NCBI RefSeq assembly: GCF_000756665.1
Contig: NZ_ARXV01000002.1
Coordinates: forward strand, 341,966-405,965
Length of the DNA: 64,000 bases
Direction of reading: 5' to 3'
Source of the DNA: Alcanivorax nanhaiticus
GTDB taxonomy: Bacteria; Pseudomonadota; Gammaproteobacteria; Pseudomonadales; Alcanivoracaceae
The position numbers and the translations under genes were made by a program. Of this stretch, positions 58,201-64,000 are shown piece after piece. Numbering within the stretch: position 1 is the first letter of the stretch; every line of letters begins with the position of its first letter. Below the pieces are notes generated by a model. It did no database searches and was not told the DNA's origin. It saw only the letters and a program-made list of their open reading frames with translations.

Positions 58201-58556
58201 AAAACCAGCCGGATATTCCGGATGGCCTTCACAACGATTACCTGACCAAGCCCTTCAAGCTGAATGCGCTGGTGGACTGCCTGGCTCGGCAACTGAGCCT
58301 GACCTGGTTACACCAGAACAGCGCTCCGCCAAAACGGATCCCCATCGCCGAAGAGCCGGCGCCCCCCCTGGATCAGTCGCTCCGCGATGAACTGCTGGCG
58401 CTAGCGGAAATTGGCCACCTCAGCGCCCTGCGCGAACGGCTTGATGACGCCAAGGCGAAGGGGCTGCTTCCCGCTTCCCTCGCCGTTGATCTGGATTCCC
58501 GATTGACCCTGTTTGATTTTCAGGCGGTGATCCGCCTGCTGGAGACTGCCGCATGA
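55206..58556 (+). CDS. Hybrid histidine kinase with NCS1 permease-like and Cys-rich domains
   Basis: About 1116 residues from ATG 55206; earlier in-frame starts (ATG 55149, TTG 55128) cannot be excluded, and no ribosome site is clear. Order: NCS1/CodB-like membrane domain of about twelve helices (1-480; LEDFALRFTGKGARRW, LLTRGAGFGYLGSTL), a nine-cysteine segment (about 495-540; CCICEH, CPAYNGPICSLCC, RCNDSC), two helices, coiled coil, HisKA (LSHELRSPLNAAFGY), HATPase (DTGVGIDEE, GTGLGLTITKLL), receiver (VIDDDPSH, LMDISMPGM) and a helical tail. Probably senses the transported amide or urea. The next gene encodes its partner. Confidence 0.9.
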   Translation: MAIEQRIFRVRRSYNQWVANQTLEDFALRFTGKGARRWSAGRVAGTAVGAVTFLALEAIGGAITLNYGFTNAVAACVAVMAVIFLLGLPVSYYAARYGVDIDLLTRGAGFGYLGSTLTSLIYASFTFIFFALEAAIMAMALEILFGIPPTIGYLVSSLVAIPLVIHGITTLTRFQLWTQPVWVFLQLLPFVFILLQDPSTLPRWASFEGLNNKTGDFNLIMFGAGATVLFSLVAQIGEQVDFLRFMPEANKGKRFRWWLALLCGGPGWTVIGALKVLAGSFLAVLAFYHGLPLEQAQEPMHMYLVAFSHITTNPTMLLALAGVFVILSQLKINVTNAYAGSIAWSNFFSRLTHSHPGRVVWLVFNVVIALVLMEIGIYRAFESILGSYAMVAVGWMGALVADLVINKPLGLSPKHIEFKRAYLYDLNPVGFGSMLIATGIGLSAMTGLWGETVHALASFIALASTFITTPLLAILTRSRYYIARTPDSTRELEGHACCICEHTFDREDMAFCPAYNGPICSLCCSLDARCNDSCKTNARVSEQMMVWVGGFLPTPLINQLRSRLGHFLGLLMTITLIMSGFLALVYYQIPVSDHLVQTLMADTLTKVFAILIIISGVIAWLFVLAHESRVVAQEESRRQTRMLMEEIKAHEKTDRELQKAKELAEAANQAKSRYLTGLSHELRSPLNAAFGYAQLLEQDPTIPENRRDAIGAIRRSTEHLSDLIEGLLEISKIEAGRLELYRNQVCVPELIDELVTMFQLQAADKGIGFEFRSKTPIPNWVTTDEKRLRQILINLLSNAIKFTREGQVILTFRYRNQVAEFSIADTGVGIDEEDLQRIFRPFERVRKPGIPSVHGTGLGLTITKLLADIMGGDIQVSSTPGLGSEFRLSVMLSRLTGPDPVHHERTPVIGYTGERKSLLVIDDDPSHRGLISDLLTPLGFIINEAPDGETGMQMARHIYPDLILMDISMPGMNGWETAQHIRRQGYRGPVVMLSGNARENQPDIPDGLHNDYLTKPFKLNALVDCLARQLSLTWLHQNSAPPKRIPIAEEPAPPLDQSLRDELLALAEIGHLSALRERLDDAKAKGLLPASLAVDLDSRLTLFDFQAVIRLLETAA

Positions 58557-59446
58557 ACGCTGCCCAACAACGCAAGGATTTGATTCTGGTCGTGGACGAC
58601 TCTCCGGATTCCCTTGGCATGATTCATCAGGCTCTGGATCAGGCAGGGCTAACCGCACTGGTGGCGCTGGAAGGTCAACAAGCGCTGGGGATTGCCGAGA
58701 AAATGACCCCCGACCTGATTCTCATGGATGCCATCATGCCGAACCTGGATGGGTTCGAAACCTGCCGCCGCCTCAAACAGAACCCGGTGCTGTCGTCGGT
58801 ACCGGTGATCTTCATGACCGGCCTGACCGAGAGCACAGATGTGGTGCGCGGCCTGGAAGCCGGCGGCGTGGATTATGTCACCAAACCTGTGCGGCCAAAC
58901 GAATTGATCGCCCGTATCCGTGTGCACCTGAATAACGCACGCATGACGCAAAGCGCCCATACCGCCCTGGATCGACTCGGTCAGAGCAGTTTTTCCACGG
59001 ATGAACTTGGTCAATGGCGCTGGGGTACCCCCCAGGTAGACCAGCTGCTGGAAAAAACCGGTGTCGGGCGTGGACAGCTTTCCGAACAGGTCGGGCAGTG
59101 GCTCCGCCACCAGCCTGACCCCGGCCAGCAACTGAACCAACTTCCGGGCAATCTTCAACTCCGTTATCTGGGACAGTCAGAAGCTGGTGAGCATCTGTTC
59201 CGCCTGTTGCACGTGGACAGTGATGCAGAGTTGGAACTGCTCAAGAACTCCCTGCATGTGACCCAACGCGAAGCCCAGGTGCTAGTGTGGATTGCCCACG
59301 GCAAGACCAACCGGGAAATTGCCCAGATCCTGGAACTGAGCCCACGCACGGTGAACAAGCACCTGGAACAGATCTTCCGCAAGCTGGGAGTAGAGAACCG
59401 CACCGCTGCCGCGGCGATGGTGATTCAGTATCTGACACGGTATTGA
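58553..59446 (+). CDS. LuxR/FixJ-type response regulator of the amide locus
   Basis: 297 residues. Receiver domain (about 8-125: LVVDDSPDSLGMI, phosphoacceptor Asp in LILMDAIMPNLDG, VTKPVRPNEL), an unassigned middle region, and a C-terminal LuxR helix-turn-helix (about 228-292: LTVTQREAQVL-like opening, here VTQREAQVLVWIAHGKTN, then ELSPRTVNKHLEQIFRKLG). Start overlaps the kinase stop (ATGA). It most likely binds the two 7-2-7 palindromes upstream of fmdA and urtA and activates amide use. Confidence 0.92.
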   Translation: MNAAQQRKDLILVVDDSPDSLGMIHQALDQAGLTALVALEGQQALGIAEKMTPDLILMDAIMPNLDGFETCRRLKQNPVLSSVPVIFMTGLTESTDVVRGLEAGGVDYVTKPVRPNELIARIRVHLNNARMTQSAHTALDRLGQSSFSTDELGQWRWGTPQVDQLLEKTGVGRGQLSEQVGQWLRHQPDPGQQLNQLPGNLQLRYLGQSEAGEHLFRLLHVDSDAELELLKNSLHVTQREAQVLVWIAHGKTNREIAQILELSPRTVNKHLEQIFRKLGVENRTAAAAMVIQYLTRY

Positions 59447-59452
59447 AAGCTA

Positions 59453-59549
59453 TTTCGAGGTACGAGTAACGAGTTGCGAAAGGCAAAACCCGAGCGCGAC
59501 CTACCTTCATGTTTCAGGTTTTCGCGACTTGAAACTCGCTTCCCGTAAC
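59453..59549. repeat. Phased-heptad intergenic element 8
   Basis: Left arm TTTCGAG GTACGAG TAACGAG TTGCGAA (59453-59480), junction AGGCAAAACC, right arm TCGCGAC TTGAAAC TCGCTTC CCGTAAC (59522-59549). Same junction as the element at 11288. It lies between two convergent genes. Confidence 0.8.
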
Positions 59550-59602
59550 TGGACTTACCGACTTGGGAACCTGCCCCGCCTCTGCACCAGAGCAGTCTTG
59601 GG

Positions 59603-60127
59603 CTACCCAGCCGGGACGATCACCTCAGGCAACACCGTCACAACAGTGCCGTAACTAACTACCAGCAACATCATCGAAATTGCCAGACCAAGAAAGGGGC
59701 CCACATTGAGAGCGCGGTGAAAGATAAATGCCTGGGCAGCCAGTTGCCAGCTGATCAGCAACAGATAGAACACCTCAAGCCCCCCGGTAGCGCCGCCAAG
59801 CAACACTCCCACACCCAGCAACGGCAGATTCACAATGGACAGCACCACATCGACACCCACCAGTGCAGTAGCGGTCTGCAGCCATCGGCCGGCAAGCCCC
59901 TTGAAGGACAACAGCACTAGGGTGCCCATCAGCAGAATCGTCAGCGCCAGCCACTGGCTTCCCAACAGCAGCGCAGCCGGCAAATTGCTCTGGGCCAGTC
60001 CGACTACCAGCTGTAAACCGGTCCAGATCATCATCACAAGCGCCAGAATGGCGGGGGAATAAGGCGTATCCTCTGGCCCGGCCCGAAAAATCGCCAGCCG
60101 CCAGAACAGGGTCATCAATGCTTTCAT
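59603..60127 (-). CDS. Small multi-helix membrane protein
   Basis: 174 residues, not recognised. Four to five hydrophobic segments (about 25-45, 55-75, 90-110, 115-135, 145-165) with short loops, a layout seen in YIP1-like or DUF membrane proteins. Lone gene flanked by heptad elements 8 and 9 on either side. No functional motif is seen. Confidence 0.6.
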   Translation of the reverse strand: MKALMTLFWRLAIFRAGPEDTPYSPAILALVMMIWTGLQLVVGLAQSNLPAALLLGSQWLALTILLMGTLVLLSFKGLAGRWLQTATALVGVDVVLSIVNLPLLGVGVLLGGATGGLEVFYLLLISWQLAAQAFIFHRALNVGPFLGLAISMMLLVVSYGTVVTVLPEVIVPAG

Positions 60128-60168
60128 GGGGGGCTATTCTTCCAGAGCGGGAGGGAAAGGCAAGAGAG

Positions 60169-60320
60169 GAGCAAGTGACAAGTTGCAAGTTTCAACGCGA
60201 TGCAGGCGTAGTGGTTAGCCGGGAAGTCTCCCGCCGCGCCAGGTGTTTGAACGCGGGGAACAACGGTGGGGTACTCGTAACGCAAGACGCGCCTTGAATC
60301 TTGAAACTTGCAACTTGCTC
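60169..60320. repeat. Phased-heptad intergenic element 9
   Basis: Left arm GAGCAAG TGACAAG TTGCAAG TTTCAAC (60169-60196) then GCGA; right side GACGCGC then CTTGAAT CTTGAAA CTTGCAA CTTGCTC (60293-60320). Here the outer units are close to true complements (GAGCAAG/CTTGCTC). It lies between two divergent genes, 81 bp before the phosphofructokinase start. Confidence 0.85.
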
Positions 60321-60401
60321 CTGTGTCGTCCGACAACATCGGGTGTGTTTCCGCCCCGCCTTCGCTAGAATGCCCACAAATCGAATCAAGGGGTCTGTCA
60401 C

Positions 60402-61664
60402 ATGGCGCGTAAAAACGCTTTCTACGCTCAGTCCGGCGGTGTTACCGCTGTCATCAATGCCTCCGCGGCCGGCGTGATCGAAGCCGCCCGCGCGAACAAG
60501 GATGTCATCGGCAAGGTCTATGCTGGCCGTAACGGCATCATCGGTGCCCTCACCGAAGAACTGATCGACACCAGCAAGGAAAGCAAAAGCGCCATCGAAG
60601 CGCTCAAGTACACCCCCGGTGGCGCCTTCGGCTCCTGCCGCTACAAGCTCAAGGATCTGAAAACCTCCCAGCGCGAATACGAGCGCCTGATCGAGGTGTT
60701 CAAGGCCCACAACATCGGTTACTTCTTCTATAACGGTGGCGGCGACTCCGCCGACACCTGCCTGAAGGTATCCCAGCTGTCCGAGAAAATGGGCTACCCG
60801 ATCCAGGCCATCCACGTGCCCAAGACCGTGGACAACGACCTGCCCTTCACCGATGTGTCTCCGGGCTTCGGTTCTGTCGCCAAGTACACCGCCGTGAGCT
60901 GCCGCGAAGCAGCTTTGGACGTTGCCAGCATGTGCGCCACCTCCACCAAGGTGTTCGTGATGGAAGTGATGGGCCGTCACGCTGGCTGGATTGCTGCCGC
61001 CGCAGGCCTTGCCAAGGAAGAAGCTGACGACGCCCCGCACCTGATCCTGTTCCCGGAGATCGCCTTCGACAAGGCGGCCTTCATGAAGAAGGTCGAGGCC
61101 ACTGTGAAGAAGGTGGGTTACTGTGTGATCGTGGTATCCGAAGGCGCCCGTTACGAAGACGGCACCTTCCTGGCGGACGCTGGCACCACCGATGCCTTCG
61201 GTCACAAGCAGCTGGGTGGCGTTGCCCCGGTGATTGCCCAGATGGTGAAAGACGAGCTGGGTTACAAGTATCACTGGGCGGTAAGTGATTACCTCCAGCG
61301 TGCCGCCCGCCACATCGGTTCTGCCACCGACATGGAGCAGGCCTATGCCGTAGGCCGTGCTGCCGTGGAATTCGCTGTCGCCGGCAAGAACGCGGTGATG
61401 CCCACCGTCGAGCGCAAGAAGACCAAGAAATACAGCTGGACCATCGGCGAAGCGCCGCTGAAGAAAGTGGCCAACGTGGAAAAGGCCATGCCGCGCAAGT
61501 TCATCAGCAAGGATGGCTTCGGCATCACCCCCTCCGCACGCGAGTATCTGTTGCCGCTGATCGGTGGTGAGTCCTACCCTCCATACAAAGACGGCCTGCC
61601 GCAGTTTGCCAAGCTCAAGCTGGTGCCGGTGGCGAAGAAACTGAACGACGTGTTCGAGGTCTGA
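60402..61664 (+). CDS. pfp: 6-phosphofructokinase, PPi-dependent type
   Basis: Phosphorylates fructose 6-phosphate, reversibly if PPi is the donor. 420 residues. The donor-site loop reads NGGGDSADT, with Asp where ATP enzymes have Gly, and VPKTVDNDLPFTD has the Lys typical of PPi enzymes. MEVMGRHAGWIA carries the substrate segment. The first residue of the usual GGDDS is Gly here (GGGDS). PPi use is inferred from these residues. A terminator follows. Confidence 0.88.
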   Translation: MARKNAFYAQSGGVTAVINASAAGVIEAARANKDVIGKVYAGRNGIIGALTEELIDTSKESKSAIEALKYTPGGAFGSCRYKLKDLKTSQREYERLIEVFKAHNIGYFFYNGGGDSADTCLKVSQLSEKMGYPIQAIHVPKTVDNDLPFTDVSPGFGSVAKYTAVSCREAALDVASMCATSTKVFVMEVMGRHAGWIAAAAGLAKEEADDAPHLILFPEIAFDKAAFMKKVEATVKKVGYCVIVVSEGARYEDGTFLADAGTTDAFGHKQLGGVAPVIAQMVKDELGYKYHWAVSDYLQRAARHIGSATDMEQAYAVGRAAVEFAVAGKNAVMPTVERKKTKKYSWTIGEAPLKKVANVEKAMPRKFISKDGFGITPSAREYLLPLIGGESYPPYKDGLPQFAKLKLVPVAKKLNDVFEV

Positions 61665-61680
61665 TCCAGACCTGATCATG

Positions 61681-61710
61681 AAAAGCCCCGCAATGCGGGG
61701 CTTTTTTATT
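61681..61710. terminator. Bidirectional Rho-independent terminator
   Basis: AAAAGCCCCGC pairs with GCGGGGCTTTT around AAT, followed by further T. Serves the phosphofructokinase gene and the convergent VOC gene. Confidence 0.92.
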
Positions 61711-61719
61711 GCTGTGTGG

Positions 61720-62127
61720 TTAGCTGTTCTCCATGGCAGACATATCCATCCACATCATCTCCCAGACATGGCCATCCGGGTCCGCCAGGCTGCGGCTATA
61801 CATGAAACCCAGATCCTGCCGGGGATTGATATCCGCACTGCCGCCATGCCGTGCCGCCGCCTCATTTACCGCATCCACAATGTCACGGCTTTCATGAGAC
61901 AGCGCCAGCATCACTTCACTGGAATGAGAGGGAGGAATCGGTCTGTCAGTAAAAGTCCGCCATTTTTCGTGCGTCAGCAGCATCACATAAATCGCTTCGC
62001 TCCAGACCATGCACGCGGCTGTCTCATCGGTAAATTGCGGATTATTTTCAAAGCCCAACGCAGCATAGAACGCCATTGAGGCGGGTAGATCTGCCACCGG
62101 CAAATTGACAAAAAGCATACGGGACAT
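61720..62127 (-). CDS. VOC-family (glyoxalase-like) protein
   Basis: 135 residues with the VOC fold: LFVNLPVADLPASMAFYAAL (about 5-24) and the C-terminal LADPDGHVWEMMWMD with a metal-type His and Glu. Related to the lactoylglutathione lyase/PhnB-like group; substrate unknown. Convergent with the phosphofructokinase gene. Confidence 0.85.
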   Translation of the reverse strand: MSRMLFVNLPVADLPASMAFYAALGFENNPQFTDETAACMVWSEAIYVMLLTHEKWRTFTDRPIPPSHSSEVMLALSHESRDIVDAVNEAAARHGGSADINPRQDLGFMYSRSLADPDGHVWEMMWMDMSAMENS

Positions 62128-62216
62128 CTTGGCTCTCCTGAGAGTGAAGTGGACAAAACGGCTTTGCTATCACCCAGTAATCGAATCTTGAGGCAGGATT
62201 TCGACAGGGGGCCGAT

Positions 62217-63011
62217 TTATTCTTCGAAAAGGTCCAGCACTGCACTCTCTCCCCAGAGGCAATCCAGCTGACGGCGGAACAACCCGGTATCGCCGCTGGT
62301 GAAAAATTTGCCCTGGCCGCCGTTTTCTCGGGCGGCCAGCAAGGAAGCCATATCAAGCCGTCGGCCAACCTCTCGGGCCACGGCGTCCTCGGTGCTGATA
62401 ATCGTGATATCCCGTCCAGCAGCTGCCGCGATTTGCTCGGCCAGATAGTTGTAGTGAGTACACCCCAAAACAATGGTATCGGCACCTTCAGACAATAACG
62501 GAGCCAAGTACTCACGCAGCAACGCCCTGGTCTCATCCCCATCAAAGTCCAGCGCTTCAATCTGGCGAACCAGCTGCGGACAGGGTTGTACCAACAACGT
62601 GACATCCGTACTGAAACGCGCCGCCAGCTTTTCAAAGGAATGGGTCTGCAAGGTGCGCGGTGTCGCCAATACGCCAACCACCCCGGTGCGAGTAGCCTCT
62701 ACAGCCGGCTTCACCCCGGGCTCCACGCCAATGATGGGTACCGAGAACGCCTCTCGCAGCTCGGCAATGGCCGCCGTGGTGGCGGTATTACACGCCACCA
62801 CCACCGCCTTGGCACCCTGTGCCAGCAGAAAATCGGTGATCATATGCATGCGATCACGGATAAAGGCATCTGACTTGTCGCCATAGGGGGCATGGCGTGA
62901 ATCGGCGACATAAAGAATATCTTCGCCAGGCAAACGCTCACGGACCGCACGAGCCACAGACAGGCCACCAATGCCGGAGTCGAAAATGCCAATGGGCGAT
63001 GAGAGCGTCAT
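62217..63011 (-). CDS. murI: Glutamate racemase
   Basis: Provides D-glutamate for peptidoglycan. 264 residues from the ATG at 63011; a GTG 33 bp upstream is possible and neither has a clear ribosome site. Motifs: IGIFDSGIGGLSVARAV, first catalytic cysteine in VVACNTATTAAI (about 71-82), second in IVLGCTHYNYL. Another wall precursor gene in a window rich in them, though not in the same operon. Confidence 0.95.
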   Translation of the reverse strand: MTLSSPIGIFDSGIGGLSVARAVRERLPGEDILYVADSRHAPYGDKSDAFIRDRMHMITDFLLAQGAKAVVVACNTATTAAIAELREAFSVPIIGVEPGVKPAVEATRTGVVGVLATPRTLQTHSFEKLAARFSTDVTLLVQPCPQLVRQIEALDFDGDETRALLREYLAPLLSEGADTIVLGCTHYNYLAEQIAAAAGRDITIISTEDAVAREVGRRLDMASLLAARENGGQGKFFTSGDTGLFRRQLDCLWGESAVLDLFEE

Positions 63012-63129
63012 ACCAGGTTGTCTTGCGCCTTGCGGTACTGTCACGATGGAAAGAGAGCCGATTGTACCTTAGCCACCGGATAAAGGCGTACTCTGCGACA
63101 CCTGCACTGTCACCCCACCCCCACCGGGT

Positions 63130-63480
63130 TCACAAATGCTGCAGAATGTTGAGCAGCTTGCCAAAGGGGTCATGCACAAAGAAACGCCTGACGCCCCAGG
63201 GCTCGTCCACCGGCCCATAGAGAATCTCCACTCCTGCCTGCTGAAAACGCGCCAGGGCTTCGCTCAGATCATCCACTTCAATAGACAGGTCCGGGACCTC
63301 GGTATCCGATCCACCCTGAGAACCAAAACTGACCTGTACCCGCATGGTTTCATCCGACCCATAGGTACGGAACCAGCCATGATCCATCAGCATTTCCAGC
63401 CCCAGAATCCCGCCATAAAAAGCGTCGACTTTCTCCGGATCACCGGTTCGGGTGTTCGCCATAATCCGCATGACTTTCAT
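63130..63480 (-). CDS. VOC-family (glyoxalase-like) protein
   Basis: 116 residues: MRIMANTRTGDPEKVDAFYGG (quoted as ANTRTGDPEKVDAFYGG), GLEMLMDHGWFRTYG, and C-terminal RRFFVHDPFGKLLNILQH. Bleomycin-resistance/glyoxalase-like fold of unknown substrate. Distinct from the VOC protein at 61720. Confidence 0.82.
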   Translation of the reverse strand: MKVMRIMANTRTGDPEKVDAFYGGILGLEMLMDHGWFRTYGSDETMRVQVSFGSQGGSDTEVPDLSIEVDDLSEALARFQQAGVEILYGPVDEPWGVRRFFVHDPFGKLLNILQHL

Positions 63481-63622
63481 TGCGCTCTCCTGTTTTCAAA
63501 TCCAGATTCCTTCAGGTTTGGGTTATCTATATCCATCATCCATGCCCCCGCTTAACAGAACATCCGCAGGCCTGTCATATCCAGGAAGTGATTCGCGAAT
63601 CCGGGAGTTGCTACACTGGGTT

Positions 63623-63994
63623 ATGCCACGGTTATTGTCGCTCCTGATTTGCTTTTGGTTACCGCTCTCAGCACAGGCCGAGAGTGATGCCACCACCATA
63701 CTGGTGATTCGCCATCGCTGGCACACCGGCGTGGCATTCCCCGCTGAACACCTGTCCCCTTCCCTGATGTTCCTGTCTTCCCATTTTGATGCTCCCCATT
63801 ATTTCGAGTTCGGCTGGGGGGATGATGCGTTCTATCGCAAAGACAATAGTGCCGGGCTGCTGCTGCGAGCCATGCTCTGGCCAACCCGGAGCGTCCTGCA
63901 TGTCGCGGCACTGAACCATCATCCTTCAGAATTACCACACGGCGACATTCAGGCAGTGTGCCTGGATAGCAAGCAACAGGGAGTCTCTGAATAA
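63623..63994 (+). pseudogene. DUF2459 protein, cut short by a repeat terminus
   Basis: Reads as 123 residues with a signal peptide (LLSLLICFWLPLSAQA) and the DUF2459 core: RHRWHTGVAFPAEHL, FEFGWGDDAFYR. Family members are usually around 200 residues. The frame runs into the terminus GGGAGTCTCTGAATAACTCC and stops inside it after QQGVSE, so the C-terminal part has been lost or displaced beyond the window. Treated as interrupted. Confidence 0.7.
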
Positions 63995-64000
63995 CTCCTT
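63978..64000. mobile_element. Terminus of a second copy of the inverted-repeat element
   Basis: Matches the left end of the 38512-38817 element over the last 22 bases with one difference (GGGAGT for GGGAGC). The element continues beyond the window; it could be another MITE or a full insertion sequence with the same ends. Confidence 0.65.

Noticed and set aside
60402..60402. Phage or integrative element boundary near heptad element 9
   Set aside because: No integrase, attachment repeat or tRNA gene is nearby; gene content on both sides is ordinary chromosomal.

Overview
The window reads as a contiguous stretch of a gammaproteobacterial chromosome. Gene order (phoH-ybeY-corC-lnt, leuS-lptE-holA, nadD-rsfS-rlmH-mrdA-rodA-mltB-rlpA-dacC-dat-ybeD-lipB-lipA) is the conserved Pseudomonas/Oceanospirillales arrangement. 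The lipase plus foldase pair, the amide-use locus and the style of intergenic repeats suggest a marine hydrocarbonoclastic bacterium of the Alcanivorax type. This is an inference from gene content only; no database was consulted.

Layout. 1-6810: phoH (5' end outside the window), ybeY, corC, a rhomboid-like pseudoprotease with a TPR-like tail, a convergent zinc-finger membrane protein, and lnt. 6906-11222: a sulfide/persulfide oxidation operon (ETHE1-like dioxygenase, type II sulfide:quinone oxidoreductase, SulP anion transporter, DUF442 protein) behind a 14-bp palindrome. 11365-18801: a DUF218 protein, leuS-lptE-holA, an LCM-family methyltransferase and an alpha/beta hydrolase fused to a PilZ-like domain. 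19124-33661: proA-nadD and the cell-wall elongation and lipoate cluster, ending with a PBP4-type enzyme. 33785-44802: GST, methyltransferase, NlpE-like lipoprotein, an ExbB-ExbD-ExbD-TonB system, a ZIP transporter, ubiX, mpl and an AraC regulator. 43852-45870: a secreted lipase and its foldase.

46039-59446 is a coherent accessory locus for short-chain amides. It holds formamidase with its FmdB partner, aliphatic amidase amiE with the ClpB-like amiB, a five-gene Urt/Fmd-type ABC transporter, and a divergent two-component system. The sensor kinase carries an NCS1 permease-like input domain and a nine-cysteine cluster; its partner is a LuxR/FixJ-type response regulator. Two near-identical 7-2-7 palindromes lie upstream of fmdA and urtA and are the best candidates for that regulator's operators. 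The end of the window holds a PPi-type phosphofructokinase, two VOC proteins, murI and a DUF2459 gene cut by a repeat terminus.

The most unusual feature is a family of intergenic elements spread through the window. Each has arms built from 7-bp units kept in strict phase but varying at fixed positions; the arms face each other across a core and share junction words. Five of the seven convergent gene gaps carry one, and in one element an arm has expanded to 40 perfect copies of GTAGCTC. A separate 306-bp MITE-like element has long terminal inverted repeats and a second terminus at the window end. No rRNA, tRNA, CRISPR array, prophage or complete insertion sequence was found.
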